Assembly: GCF_007680845.1 (NCBI RefSeq)
Contig: NZ_VEIY01000007.1
Location: 124,001 to 188,000 of the forward strand
DNA length: 64,000 nt
Direction of reading: 5' to 3'
From: Curtobacterium pusillum
GTDB taxonomy: Bacteria; Actinomycetota; Actinomycetes; Actinomycetales; Microbacteriaceae
This document shows positions 10,569 to 19,047 of this stretch, piece by piece (positions within the stretch are counted from its first letter, which is position 1; each line of letters begins with the position of its first letter). Position numbers and translations under genes: made by a program. The notes under the pieces are model-generated. The model did not search any database. It was not told where the DNA came from and worked only from the letters and a program-made list of their open reading frames with translations.

Positions 10569-11804
10569 TCAGAGCGACGCGAGCAGGTTCTTCGCGGTCT
10601 GCTCCCACTGCGCGTAGGCCTTCGGGTACGCGGAGACCTGGACGGCCTGCGCCGCCGTGGTCACGTTCATCGTCGACCAGCCCGGGACGTCGAGCAGGCC
10701 CCTGGTGTGGCCCGGGTTGCCGGTGAAGAACCGCTTCGCTGCCGTCGTCGGGTCCTGCAGCGCCGCCGCGGACCCCCAGCCCTGGCTCGGGCGCTGCTGG
10801 AAGAGGCCGACCGAGTCGCGGTCGCCGTACGGGAGGTTGCGGAGGCTCGACTCCTGGATCGCGGCCGCCAGGGCGATGACGATGCCGTGGTCGGACACCC
10901 CGAGGGACCGGCCGACCGACACGATCGTGGCGGCGTTGCCCCGCTGCTCCGCGGAGAGGGACGGTCCGGACGACGGGAGGACGAGTGTCTTGCCGGCGTA
11001 GATCGTGCTCGTGTACGTGAGGCCGTTCGCCGAGAGGAGCGACGACACCGACACGCCGTGCGCCGAGGCGATCGACGCGATCGTGTCGCCCGCCCCGATC
11101 TTCACGCTGCCGGCACGAGCCGACGAGGCCGACGACCCGGCCGACGACGACCCGGTCGACGTCGCGGCGACCGGTGCCGCCGCAGCGGAGCCCGCGGACG
11201 GCACGCGCAGCGTCTGCCCGGGGTAGATCACCGAGCGCTGCGACAGCTTGTTGGCGCTGAGCAGCGCCGTGGTGGACACGCCGACCCGGGCCGCGATGCC
11301 CGACACGGTGTCGCCCTGCTTGACGTGGTAGCTCCCCGTGCTGGACGCCCCCGAGGTCGCGGACGCCGTGGTCACCGACGGGGTGGACGCGAGGTGCAGT
11401 GTCTGCCCGGGGTGGATGATCGTGTTCCAGCCGAGGCCGTTGCGGACGAGCACCTCCTGCGCGGACAGACCGTAGCGGGCGGCGATGCCCGACACGGTGT
11501 CGCCCTGACGGACGGTGTAGTTCGTGGGCACAGTCGTGGTGGACGCCGTCGAGACCGCGGCGACCGTCGTGACCGTGGTCTGCGACGGGCGCGCCACGGC
11601 GGTGCCGAAGACCGGTCGGTCGCCGACGTTGCGGTCCTCGTCGACGTGCCGCTTGTTCGCGTTGTCGTCGTGCTGGGGTTCGGCGTGGGCGACCGGTCCG
11701 GTGAGTCCGGCGGTCACCGCGATCGTCCCGGCGAGGACGATGGGCATGGTGGCGAACCTGGCGGATCGTGCGCGCCGGGCGGCTTCGTCTGCAGAGTTGT
11801 CCAC
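10569..11804 (-). CDS. Secreted LysM-repeat protein with C-terminal lysozyme-like domain
   Basis: Probable peptidoglycan-binding cell-wall hydrolase. The 411-residue product has a Sec signal (Arg-rich start, hydrophobic PIVLAGTIAVTAGLTG, predicted cut after AHA near residue 41). Three LysM repeats follow at roughly residues 96-139, 159-203 and 238-282 (GDTVSGIAAR, then PGQTL or AGKTL). A C-terminal domain (about 290-411) has AAIQESSL and DSVGLFQQRPSQGWG, typical of actinobacterial lysozyme-like domains in which the Glu of QES is the likely acid. GTG at 11804 has AGGAGA 6 nt upstream. It is divergent from the Rv2175c-like gene. Enzymatic activity is inferred. Confidence 0.88.
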   Translation of the reverse strand: MDNSADEAARRARSARFATMPIVLAGTIAVTAGLTGPVAHAEPQHDDNANKRHVDEDRNVGDRPVFGTAVARPSQTTVTTVAAVSTASTTTVPTNYTVRQGDTVSGIAARYGLSAQEVLVRNGLGWNTIIHPGQTLHLASTPSVTTASATSGASSTGSYHVKQGDTVSGIAARVGVSTTALLSANKLSQRSVIYPGQTLRVPSAGSAAAAPVAATSTGSSSAGSSASSARAGSVKIGAGDTIASIASAHGVSVSSLLSANGLTYTSTIYAGKTLVLPSSGPSLSAEQRGNAATIVSVGRSLGVSDHGIVIALAAAIQESSLRNLPYGDRDSVGLFQQRPSQGWGSAAALQDPTTAAKRFFTGNPGHTRGLLDVPGWSTMNVTTAAQAVQVSAYPKAYAQWEQTAKNLLASL

Positions 11805-11976
11805 GGGTTTCTCCTGTCCTAGCGGTGAGCCGTGCGCGTGCGTGCGCACTCACAGGTGGCTCCACGCTGGCATGGCGTGATTTACAAGTCAACCAGAGAG
11901 CCTGATGTTGCGCATGTGACCAATGTGACGAACGAGTCGGTGTGCGGCTCGCGGTGGACCTGGCAACATGGGGCGC

Positions 11977-12333
11977 GTGAGTGCTGCACCCGACGACGAC
12001 CTGAACCTCTCCGAGCGCTGGCTGACCGTCCCCGAGCTGGTGGACCTCTTCAGCACCAGCCCCGGCCGGATCCACCGCCTGTTCGAGGACAAGACCCTCC
12101 TGGCGGCCCGGATCGGCGGAGTCCTCCGCGTGCCGAGCGAGTTCATCGAGGACCGCGAGCCGCTGCCCGAACTGCGCGGGACGCTCACCGTCCTCGGCGA
12201 CAACGGCTTCACCGACGACGAGGCCGTGCGCTGGATGCTCACCGTCGACGACGCCATCGGCACCTCGCCGATCGCCGCGCTGCGCGCGGGCCGCAAGGCC
12301 GAGGTACGTCGCATCGCCCAGTCGCTGCTCTAG
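11977..12333 (+). CDS. Rv2175c-family DNA-binding protein
   Basis: Small cytoplasmic protein; in mycobacteria the family member is a DNA-binding substrate of the Ser/Thr kinase PknL. The 118-residue product contains a helix-turn-helix-like N-terminal half (LTVPELVDLFSTSPGRIHRL) and a conserved C-terminal segment (LTVLGDNGFTDDEAVRWML). GTG at 11977 is chosen because CAACAT (11964-11969) would be a -10 placed 7 nt upstream; an ATG at 11968 in the same frame is the alternative. The PASTA kinase encoded nearby on the other strand is an obvious candidate regulator, but that link is inference. Confidence 0.85.
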   Translation: MSAAPDDDLNLSERWLTVPELVDLFSTSPGRIHRLFEDKTLLAARIGGVLRVPSEFIEDREPLPELRGTLTVLGDNGFTDDEAVRWMLTVDDAIGTSPIAALRAGRKAEVRRIAQSLL

Positions 12334-12348
12334 ACGTCCCCACCGACG

Positions 12349-12388
12349 GACGGGAGGCGCGGTGCCAGCTGGCGCCGCGCCTCCCGTC
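12349..12388. terminator. GGAGGCGCGG-family hairpin, 18-bp arms
   Basis: Arms 12349-12366 and 12371-12388 pair with one G-U pair around an AGCT loop, between the ends of the convergent Rv2175c-like and polyprenyl synthase genes. The left part (12341-12369) is a 29-nt exact copy of 8268-8296. Confidence 0.75.
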
Positions 12389-12420
12389 GGTCAGGCGGTT
12401 GCGTCTCCTGCTGTCCGCGT

Positions 12421-13539
12421 CTACGCGACGCGGCGGCTGACCGTGTCGGCCAGCGCGATGAGCTGCTCGCGCGCGGACGGCGTCAGTGGAGCCGCCTCGA
12501 TCGCGGCCTTCGCGCGCTGCACGTGCCGCTCGATCGATCGCTCGACCGCGGCCACCGCACCGGACTCGGTGAGGGTCGCGCGGAGCATCTGGACCTGCGC
12601 CTCGTCGAGGTCGGGGTCGCCGAGGAGCTCGTCGAGGAGCTGTCGGGGGCCGCTCGCGAGGGTCTTCCGCGCGGAGGCGATGAGCACGGTGCGCTTGCCC
12701 TCGCGCAGGTCGTCGCCGGCGGGCTTGCCGGTGACCTCGGGGTCGCCGAAGACGCCGAGCATGTCGTCGCGGAGCTGGTAGGCGACGCCGAGGGGGAGCC
12801 CGAACGCCCGGAGCCCCTCGAGCTGCGCCTCGCTCGCGCCGGCGACGAGGGCGCCGATCACGAGGGGCGCTTCGATCGAGTACTTCGCCGACTTGAAGAC
12901 GATGACGCGCTGGGCACGGACGAGGTGCTCGGCCTCGTCGATCGTCGGCCACGCCGTCTCTTCGTGCACGTCGAGGTACTGCCCGGCCGTGACGTCGAGC
13001 CGCATGGTGTGGAACTCCTGGCGGACGATCCGTCCTCGCGCGGGGTCGAGGAGCGCGAGCCCCTCGTCGAAGACGGCGTCGCTCAGGGAGAGCAGGAGAT
13101 CGCCCAGCAGCAGTGCCGAGTTCGTGCCGTACTGCCCGCGGTCGCCCGCCCAGCCGGACCGCTCGTGCAGGGACTCGAAGCGCCGGTGCGCGGCCGGACG
13201 CCCGCGACGGGTGTCCGAGCGGTCCATGATGTCGTCGTGCACCAGGGCCGCGGCGTGGAAGATCTCGAGCGCGGCGGCGACGGTGACGATCGCTTCCGCC
13301 GTGGTCTGGCGCGAGCCCTCGGCCAGGGGGTCGAACGACCCCGAACGCCCCGCCACCGACTGCCAGCCCCAGTAGCAGAACAGCGCCCGGAAGCGCTTGC
13401 CCCCGGAGAGCAGATCGCGGGCGTACTCGTCGAACGGCGCGAGGTCCGGACTGATCGCGGCGAGCCGTTCGCGTTGGTCGTCCAGCGCCCGGTCGATCCG
13501 CGCCGACACGAGGTCCACTAATCGCGTACTCTCAGCCAC
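12421..13539 (-). CDS. Polyprenyl diphosphate synthase (GGPP/FPP synthase family)
   Basis: Trans-prenyltransferase that elongates allylic diphosphates with isopentenyl diphosphate, supplying precursors for menaquinone, carotenoids or other isoprenoids. The 372-residue product has the first Asp-rich motif in VHDDIMDRSDTRRG, GGKRFRA near the N-terminus, and the second Asp-rich motif in YQLRDDMLGVFGDPEVTGK. GTG at 13539 follows TAGGGT at 7 nt spacing; a GGGAG also abuts it. It is divergent from the DUF3040 gene. Chain length cannot be assigned from sequence alone. Confidence 0.92.
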   Translation of the reverse strand: MAESTRLVDLVSARIDRALDDQRERLAAISPDLAPFDEYARDLLSGGKRFRALFCYWGWQSVAGRSGSFDPLAEGSRQTTAEAIVTVAAALEIFHAAALVHDDIMDRSDTRRGRPAAHRRFESLHERSGWAGDRGQYGTNSALLLGDLLLSLSDAVFDEGLALLDPARGRIVRQEFHTMRLDVTAGQYLDVHEETAWPTIDEAEHLVRAQRVIVFKSAKYSIEAPLVIGALVAGASEAQLEGLRAFGLPLGVAYQLRDDMLGVFGDPEVTGKPAGDDLREGKRTVLIASARKTLASGPRQLLDELLGDPDLDEAQVQMLRATLTESGAVAAVERSIERHVQRAKAAIEAAPLTPSAREQLIALADTVSRRVA

Positions 13540-13546
13540 ACTCCCT

Positions 13547-13552
13547 ACCCTA
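13547..13552 (-). promoter_or_regulatory. -10 element (TAGGGT) of the polyprenyl synthase gene, probably leaderless
   Basis: TAGGGT on the minus strand is separated by 7 nt from the GTG start. On the plus strand TAGACT at 13571-13576 is a candidate -10 for the divergent DUF3040 gene. Confidence 0.55.
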
Positions 13553-13623
13553 GTGGAGCGGTCGAGTCGTAGACTCGGTGCACCTCAACCACGCGTCGAT
13601 CCCAAGAACAAGAGGGAACACAG

Positions 13624-14016
13624 ATGCCACTCTCGGAGCAAGAGCAGCGACTCCTCGAAGAGATGGAGCGGAGCCTCTACCAGAACGACTCCGACTTCGT
13701 GGCGCGTGTCACGCGCCGCCAGGGCCGTCCGACCTACACCGCCATCACGCTCGGGGTGCTCGGCGCCCTCGTCGGTGTCGCGGTCGTCATCCTCGGGCTC
13801 GTCTTCAAGGCGCCGGTCATCGGGATCCTCGGGTTCGTCGTGATGCTCGCCGGTGTCCTGTTCGCACTGCGTCCCGGCATGCGGGTCCCCAAGGCGAAGG
13901 CGCCTCGGGCCGGCAAGTCCTCCACGGGCGGGGCGTCCCGTCCGAGCACCGGCGGCGGCGGGTCCTTCATGGACCGGATGAACGACCGCTGGGACAAGCG
14001 GAACGACCAGAGCTAG
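13624..14016 (+). CDS. DUF3040 membrane protein
   Basis: Small actinobacterial membrane protein commonly found just upstream of mraZ; function unknown. The 130-residue product starts MPLSEQEQRLLEEMERSLY, the conserved soluble N-terminal helix of the family. Two adjacent transmembrane helices follow at about residues 38-82 (ITLGVLGALVGVAVVILGLV and IGILGFVVMLAGVLFAL). A Gly/Ser-rich tail ends with charged MNDRWDKRNDQ. ATG at 13624 is preceded by GAGGGA. Its conserved location next to the division cluster suggests an envelope role, which is inference. Confidence 0.9.
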   Translation: MPLSEQEQRLLEEMERSLYQNDSDFVARVTRRQGRPTYTAITLGVLGALVGVAVVILGLVFKAPVIGILGFVVMLAGVLFALRPGMRVPKAKAPRAGKSSTGGASRPSTGGGGSFMDRMNDRWDKRNDQS

Positions 14017-14037
14017 GCGGCTCTCCACTCTCCTCCA

Positions 14038-14068
14038 CGGGGTCGGTCCTTCGGGACCGGCCCCGTTT
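14038..14068 (+). terminator. Rho-independent terminator after the DUF3040 gene
   Basis: 12-bp stem (14038-14049 with 14054-14065, one G-U pair) closed by a UUCG tetraloop and followed by TTT. This is the most classical intrinsic terminator in the window. Confidence 0.85.
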
Positions 14069-14099
14069 CGTGTGCCCGGGGCCGGGGCCGGCCGGGCCC

Positions 14100-14690
14100 G
14101 CCCGGCGTCCGCCGAGCGGGCACTTTCCGTCACGCTCGGCACGCCCGCCCGGCCGATCCCGCCCGCTCGGCGCCCGGCGCGCGGCGTGTCCCGCCCGCTC
14201 GGCGCCGTGCGGCGGGCAGTGCTGGTTGCCCGGCCGAGTGCCGCTCTGGGCTGGCCCGTGTTCGCCGAGCGGGCACTATCCGTCACTCTCGGCACCCCCG
14301 CCCGGCCGGTTTCGCCCGCTCGGCGGTGGGCGCGCGGCGAGTCGTGCCCGTTCGGCGCCAGGCGGCGGGCGGGCGCGCGGGTGGCCCCGGTGACCGAGGC
14401 GAGTGTTGCCCGCGTCGGCGGGGGTTCGGCGAGCGGGCGATATCTGTCACGGTCGCCGTTCCCGCGCGGCCGGTTTCGCCCGCTCGGTGATGGGCGTGCG
14501 GCGAGTCGTGCCCGTTCGGCGCCGTGCGGCGGGCCGACGCGCGCGCAGGTCCGGGCGCTCGGGTGGGTGCGGCCCGGCCGGCGGGGGTTCGGCGAGCGGG
14601 CGGTATCCGTCACGCTCGGCGCGGCCACGCGGCCGGTTTCGCCCGCTCGGCGGCAGGCGTGCGGCGGGTCGTGCCCGTTCGGTGGGTGGG
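14100..14690. repeat. GC-rich satellite array, four units of about 153-164 bp
   Basis: Between the DUF3040 terminator and mraZ no gene is visible. The sequence is a tandem array whose units begin with GAGCGGGC(A/G)(C/A/G)T(T/A)TC at 14114, 14267, 14431 and 14594. Each unit continues with a (C/G)GTCGSC or CTCGGC block, GGCCGGTTTCGCCCGCTCGG (a variant in the first unit), a GGCG(T/C)GCGGCG block and, except in the divergent first unit, GTCGTGCCCGTTCGGCG. GAGCG and CGCTC within the head can pair around CACTTTCCGT-like loops. Long open frames on both strands here are by-products of base composition. The head shares 18 exact nucleotides with the array at 35.5 kb. After about 14690 the sequence becomes G-rich low-complexity DNA up to 14760. 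Confidence 0.85.
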
Positions 14691-14770
14691 GGCGGGGCCC
14701 GCGGGGGAGGGGGGGGCGGAGCGCGCGGGGCGGGGGCGCGCCCGGATGAGGGGGTGGGGGCGCGAAGGCC

Positions 14771-14805
14771 CTCCACTTCGCTCCACCTGCTCCACATCCC
14801 TCCAC
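14771..14805 (-). promoter_or_regulatory. Four GTGGAG boxes at 9-10 bp spacing (candidate distal MraZ sites)
   Basis: CTCCAC occurs at 14771, 14781, 14790 and 14800, that is, GTGGAG repeated four times on the minus strand with 10-, 9- and 10-bp steps. MraZ is known to bind short direct repeats spaced by 10 bp upstream of its own gene. The cluster lies about 170 nt upstream of mraZ and is inverted relative to the promoter-proximal boxes. A smaller pair (14023-14028 and 14033-14038) follows the DUF3040 gene. Confidence 0.5.
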
Positions 14806-14920
14806 CGGGGCGTTCTGGCCCGGAACGACGGCCTTCTCTGCGCCGCGATCGTCGGCCGAGCGACCCCAGTACGGGGCACGGAGGCGATTCGCAGCCCGTT
14901 TTCCTGGGCAGGGGGAGGGG

Positions 14921-14968
14921 AGTGGAGTAAAGTGGTGCACACAACGGTCCGGTGGAGCGGAGGGGAGG
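14921..14968 (+). promoter_or_regulatory. mraZ promoter with MraZ-type boxes and ribosome binding site
   Basis: AGTGG at 14921 and 14931 and GGTGG at 14951 are in exact 10-bp register, matching the known MraZ operator pattern of short repeats separated by 5 nt. TAAAGT (14928-14933) is a good -10 and overlaps the second box, so binding there would block the promoter. GGAGGGGAGG (14959-14968) is the ribosome binding site for GTG at 14975. Confidence 0.65.
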
Positions 14969-14974
14969 CCCGAC

Positions 14975-15406
14975 GTGCTGCTCGGTACCCATGCCCCGAA
15001 GCTCGACGAGAAGGGTCGCGTGATCCTCCCCGCCAAGTTCCGGGACGAATTGTCCGGGGGGCTCGTCATGACCCGCGGGCAGGAGCGCTGCGTCGTCGTC
15101 TACAGCGCGGACACGTTCGAGCAACTGCACGAGCGCATCCGCACCGCACCGATGACCTCGAAGCGCACTCGGGACTACATGCGTCTGTTCCTCTCCGGGG
15201 CCAGCGCAGAACAGCCCGACAAGCAGAACCGCGTCACCATCCCGCAGAACCTCCGCGAGTACGCGGGGCTCGAGCGGGACCTGACGGTCATCGGCAGCGG
15301 TGACCGTGCCGAGATCTGGTCGACCCCCGCGTGGGAGGCCTACTACGCCGAGGTCGAAGAGGGCTTCGCCGACAACGACGAGGAGGTGATCCCGGGGATC
15401 TTCTGA
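14975..15406 (+). CDS. mraZ: Transcriptional regulator MraZ
   Basis: First gene of the division and cell wall cluster; an AbrB-fold DNA-binding protein that represses the cluster through repeats upstream of itself. The 143-residue product carries two copies of the family motif: [16 protein letters not shown] near the N-terminus and [18 protein letters not shown] in the second half. The GTG start has a strong GGAGGGGAGG at 6 nt. Length is normal. Confidence 0.96.
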   Translation: MLLGTHAPKLDEKGRVILPAKFRDELSGGLVMTRGQERCVVVYSADTFEQLHERIRTAPMTSKRTRDYMRLFLSGASAEQPDKQNRVTIPQNLREYAGLERDLTVIGSGDRAEIWSTPAWEAYYAEVEEGFADNDEEVIPGIF

Positions 15407-15437
15407 TCCGTGGATCGGGACTCCCAGCCGTGGAGCC

Positions 15438-15463
15438 CTGACACCCCTTCCCCGGTGTCAGGT
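15438..15463 (+). other. Hairpin between mraZ and rsmH
   Basis: CCTGACACC pairs with GGTGTCAGG (9-bp stem) around an 8-nt C-rich loop. There is no U-tract. It may tune read-through or protect an mRNA end; nothing more can be said. Confidence 0.4.
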
Positions 15464-15512
15464 CGCATGGATGGGGATCCGGACCCGCGGCCCGGAAGAC
15501 GAGGGGCTGCAC

Positions 15513-16472
15513 ATGGCAGACGATGAGGACCAGCGCTTCCCGCACACTCCGGTGATGCTCGAGCGCATCGTCGACCTCTTCACGCCGACCCTGGAGGGCC
15601 CCGGCAAGGTCGTCGTGGACGCGACGCTCGGCATGGGCGGCCACTCCGAGGGCCTGCTCGAGCGGTTCCCGGAGCTCACGCTGATCGGGCTCGACCGCGA
15701 CACGGACGCGCTCGGCATCGCGGGGGACCGCCTCGCTCGGTTCGGTGACCGCGTCCGGCTCGTGCACACGGTCTACGACGGCATCGCCGAGGCGATCGAG
15801 GGCGAGGGCTTCCGGTCGGTCGACGGCGTGCTGTTCGACCTCGGGGTGAGCTCGCTGCAGCTCGACCGCGCCGAACGGGGCTTCGCCTACAGCCAGGACG
15901 CACCGCTCGACATGCGGATGGACCGGACCGAGGGGCAGACCGCGGCCGACGTCCTCGCGACCTACGACGAAGGCGAGCTGCGGCGGATCTTCCAGCGCTA
16001 CGGCGAGGAGAAGCTGGCCGGCCGCTACGCCCGGGCGATCGTCGAGCGCCGGACGACCAAGCCGTTCGAGATGTCCGGCGACCTCGTGCAGGTCCTGCAC
16101 GACGCGACCCCGGTGGCGATCCAACGCCAGGGGCACCCGGCCAAGCGGGTGTTCCAGGCTCTCCGCATCGAGGTGAACGCCGAACTCAGCGTCCTCGAGC
16201 GGGCCATCCCGGCAGCACTCGACGCCATCGCGGTCGGTGGCCGCATCGTCGTCGAGTCCTACCAGTCCCTCGAGGACCGCATCGTCAAGCGGGCACTCAC
16301 CGCCCGGACGAAGTCGAGCGCCCCCGCCGGACTCCCGGTGGAGCTCCCCGAACACGCCCCGACCTTCTCCCTGGTCGTCAAGGGCGCCGAACTGGCCGAC
16401 GAGGCCGAACGCGCCGCCAACCCACGAGCAACCCCCGTGCGCCTGCGCGCGGCCGAGCGGATCCGGAAGTGA
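15513..16472 (+). CDS. rsmH: 16S rRNA (cytosine(1402)-N(4))-methyltransferase
   Basis: SAM-dependent methyltransferase acting on C1402 of 16S rRNA, formerly MraW. The 319-residue product has [13 protein letters not shown] at the N-terminus, SAM-binding [37 protein letters not shown] and [12 protein letters not shown], all family hallmarks. I chose ATG at 15513 (GAGGGG 6 nt upstream); an in-frame upstream ATG near 15471 would add 14 residues without family similarity. The ftsL ATG follows the stop by 1 nt. Confidence 0.95.
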   Translation: MADDEDQRFPHTPVMLERIVDLFTPTLEGPGKVVVDATLGMGGHSEGLLERFPELTLIGLDRDTDALGIAGDRLARFGDRVRLVHTVYDGIAEAIEGEGFRSVDGVLFDLGVSSLQLDRAERGFAYSQDAPLDMRMDRTEGQTAADVLATYDEGELRRIFQRYGEEKLAGRYARAIVERRTTKPFEMSGDLVQVLHDATPVAIQRQGHPAKRVFQALRIEVNAELSVLERAIPAALDAIAVGGRIVVESYQSLEDRIVKRALTARTKSSAPAGLPVELPEHAPTFSLVVKGAELADEAERAANPRATPVRLRAAERIRK

Positions 16473-16473
16473 C

Positions 16474-17163
16474 ATGAGCACGAACCTCGCACTCGTCGAC
16501 CCCGCCGTCGTCCCGTCCCGTGCACCGCGCCCGGCCCGGCGCGACCGCCCGGAGCTCGTCGAGGTCACGCCGACGAAGGCCCAGCGCCGCGCACGCCCCC
16601 GCATCGCCTACGCGGTGGTGGCGGTGGGCGCCCTCGGCCTCCTGCTCCTCGCGCAGCTCGGCATCAGCATGGTCCTCAGCCAGGGCGCCTACACGCTGAG
16701 TTCGCTCGGCACCGAGCAGACGAACCTGGCCCGCACGCAGCAGTCGCTCTCCGAGGAGCTCCGGGTCCTCGACTCGCCGCAGAACCTGGCGCGCAACGCC
16801 CAGGCCCTCGGGATGATCGCGAACTCGACGCCGGTGTACCTCGACCCGAAGACCGGCCGAGTGTACGGCACGCCCACGCCGGCGGTCGCCGACCAGGCCA
16901 CGGCCAGCACCGAGAACCAGGTGCCGAACTCGCTGCTCAACGACGTGCCACTCGCCGCCAAGCAGGGCGACACGTCGACGAGCAAGGAGAGCGGGTCGAC
17001 CACCGGCAGCGACGCGAAGAGCGGCGACGCGAAGACCGACACGAAGACCGACACGACCACCGACGCTGGGAAGACCACAGGCTCCAGCGCGTCGGCCGGG
17101 GCTTCCTCGACCACCGACGTAGAGTCCGACGCGAACCAGCTCCAGGCGCCGTCCACCCGGTGA
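16474..17163 (+). CDS. ftsL: FtsL-like septum protein
   Basis: Bitopic membrane protein of the divisome, expected to pair with DivIC and FtsQ and to activate FtsW/FtsI. Sequence conservation is poor in this family, so position between rsmH and ftsI and topology carry the call. The 229-residue product has a basic cytoplasmic N-terminus (about 45 residues), one transmembrane helix (IAYAVVAVGALGLLLLAQLGISMV), a leucine-zipper-like stretch (residues about 75-105), the short NLARNAQALGMI motif typical of FtsL/DivIC, then a long Ser/Thr/Asp-rich tail. The tail is unusually long compared with typical 100-130 residue FtsL. Confidence 0.85.
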   Translation: MSTNLALVDPAVVPSRAPRPARRDRPELVEVTPTKAQRRARPRIAYAVVAVGALGLLLLAQLGISMVLSQGAYTLSSLGTEQTNLARTQQSLSEELRVLDSPQNLARNAQALGMIANSTPVYLDPKTGRVYGTPTPAVADQATASTENQVPNSLLNDVPLAAKQGDTSTSKESGSTTGSDAKSGDAKTDTKTDTTTDAGKTTGSSASAGASSTTDVESDANQLQAPSTR

Positions 17164-17170
17164 CCCGGAG

Positions 17171-17220
17171 GTCGGGACCGGCACGTCGGGACCCGCACGT
17201 CGGGCCCCGTCAGTCGGGAC
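17171..17220. repeat. 14-bp tandem repeat between ftsL and ftsI
   Basis: GTCGGGACCGGCAC, GTCGGGACCCGCAC, GTCGGGCCCCGTCA and a partial GTCGGGAC follow each other without spacing (about 3.6 copies). It occupies half of the 100-nt ftsL-ftsI gap, in an operon whose other junctions mostly overlap. Confidence 0.85.
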
Positions 17221-17263
17221 ACCACCGACGCACCACCGCTCCACCCGGGAAGGACCGCACCGC

Positions 17264-19033
17264 GTGACGAAGACGATCCGAAGCCGACGACTGCGCTACA
17301 GCGTCGTGATGATCGCCGTGATCGCCCTCGTGGCAGTCTTCGTGATCCGTCTCGTCGACATCCAGGTGGTCCAGGCCGCCTCGCTCAACGAGCTCTCGAA
17401 GGAGAAGCGGAGCATCCCGGTCACGATCTACGGCACCCGCGGCTCGATCGTCGACCGCGACGGCGCGGAGTTGGCCGACAGCGTCACGCGGTACAACATC
17501 ACCACCGCGCCGCGTCTGGTGAAGAAGTTCCAGGGCAAGCTCGGCGGGACCCGCATCAAGGACGTCAGCGTCAACGCTGCGCTGACGGCACTGGCGAAGG
17601 CGTCCGGCGGCGACCTCGCGACGATGCGGAAGAACATCGCCGCCGACCCCGACTCGGACTTCGCGTACCTGGTCAAGGGCCTCGACGTGAAGCACTACGA
17701 GGCGGTGACGGCACTCGGCATCCCGTGGATCTACAAGGAGCAGCAGGCCTCCCGCGTGTACCCGACCGGAGCGACGACCGGCAACATCACCGGCTTCATG
17801 GGCACCGACGGCGCCCAGGCGGGCCTGGAGTACGCGTACGACAAGTGCCTCGCCGGCTCGAACGGCTCCGAGACCTACGAGCGCGGGTCCGACGGGGTGC
17901 AGCTCCCCGGCAGCACCGTGACGACCAAGGAAGCCAAGGACGGCGGGACGCTCGAGACCACCATCGACAGCGACCTGCAGTACATGGCGGAGCAGACCAT
18001 CGCCTCGGCCGCGAAGCAGCTGCAGGCCGAGTCGGCGACCGCGACGGTCACGAGCGTGAAGACGGGCGAGCTCCTCGCCGTGGCGGACTACCCGACCGTG
18101 GACCCGAACGACGTCGACGCGACCACGGACAAGGGTGCCTTCAGTTCGCGTGCGCTGACGGCCACGTACGAGCCGGGTTCGACGATCAAGGCCGCGATCG
18201 CCGCTGCGCTGATCGACCAGGGCAAGTCGAGCCCGACCGATCAGGCGGTCGTGCCGTACTCGCGGACGTTCCCCTGGGGCGGCACGATCCACGACTCCGA
18301 GTTCCACCAGACCGAGAACCTGACCCTCACGGGCATCCTCCGCGACTCGTCGAACGTCGGCATCACCGAGCTCGGCGAGCGGCTCACCGCGCAGCAGCGG
18401 TACGACTACATGCAGAAGTTCGGGCTGTTCGAGCCGGAGTCGGCGATCGAGTACCCGGGCCAGCCGTCGATGGACTACGGCACGAGCCCGAACTGGGACC
18501 AGCAGACGAACATCAACTCGATGTTCGGCCAGGGCATCTCGACGACCGCGGTCCAGGTCGCGAGCATCTTCCAGACCATCGCCAACGACGGTGTCCGCAT
18601 CCCGCTGCACTTCGTCAAGGGGTGCGAGACGGCCGACGGCAAGACGATCGACGCGCCCGACGTGCAGGGGACGCGCGTCGTGTCCGCGAGCGCCGCGACG
18701 CAGGTCACCGACATGCTGCAGAGCGTGGTCACCGGCGGCACGCTCGTCGGCATGAAGCCGATCTCGGGCTACAACATCGCCGCGAAGACCGGAACGGCCG
18801 AGGTCGCCGAGGGGTCGAAGGGCTACGGCTCGCAGCGCATCACGTCGGTGGCCGGAATGGCACCCGCCGAGGACCCCCAGTATGTTGTCACGGTGACGTT
18901 CACGAAGCCGCAGGCCAACAAGTGGTCCAGCGGAGCGGCTCCGGCGTTCCGCACTCTCATGTCCCAGGTGCTCGAGAAGTACCGAGTAGCCCCCTCCACG
19001 ACGCAGGCGAAGACCTACCCGTCCACGTGGTGA
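17264..19033 (+). CDS. ftsI: Septal penicillin-binding protein 3 (transpeptidase)
   Basis: Class B penicillin-binding protein that cross-links septal peptidoglycan with FtsW. The 589-residue product has a short cytoplasmic N-terminus, one membrane anchor (VVMIAVIALVAVFVIRLV), a pedestal domain beginning GTRGSIVDRDGAELA, and the transpeptidase domain with SxxK in EPGSTIKAA (catalytic Ser about residue 306), SxN in DSSNVGI and KTG in AAKTGTAEV (about residue 508). GTG at 17264 puts a basic segment before the anchor. Intact and of normal length. Confidence 0.95.
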   Translation: MTKTIRSRRLRYSVVMIAVIALVAVFVIRLVDIQVVQAASLNELSKEKRSIPVTIYGTRGSIVDRDGAELADSVTRYNITTAPRLVKKFQGKLGGTRIKDVSVNAALTALAKASGGDLATMRKNIAADPDSDFAYLVKGLDVKHYEAVTALGIPWIYKEQQASRVYPTGATTGNITGFMGTDGAQAGLEYAYDKCLAGSNGSETYERGSDGVQLPGSTVTTKEAKDGGTLETTIDSDLQYMAEQTIASAAKQLQAESATATVTSVKTGELLAVADYPTVDPNDVDATTDKGAFSSRALTATYEPGSTIKAAIAAALIDQGKSSPTDQAVVPYSRTFPWGGTIHDSEFHQTENLTLTGILRDSSNVGITELGERLTAQQRYDYMQKFGLFEPESAIEYPGQPSMDYGTSPNWDQQTNINSMFGQGISTTAVQVASIFQTIANDGVRIPLHFVKGCETADGKTIDAPDVQGTRVVSASAATQVTDMLQSVVTGGTLVGMKPISGYNIAAKTGTAEVAEGSKGYGSQRITSVAGMAPAEDPQYVVTVTFTKPQANKWSSGAAPAFRTLMSQVLEKYRVAPSTTQAKTYPSTW

Positions 19034-19047
19034 GGAAGAAGGAGCAC

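Noticed and set aside
14100..14690. CRISPR array
   Set aside because: Units are about 153-164 bp long, related throughout, with no unique spacers of constant length and no cas genes.
13585..15069. Long frames on both strands through the 14-kb satellite, with repeated Arg/Pro/Gly-rich peptides
   Set aside because: No family similarity; frames are open only because of GC content and repeat periodicity, and they run across the mraZ promoter.
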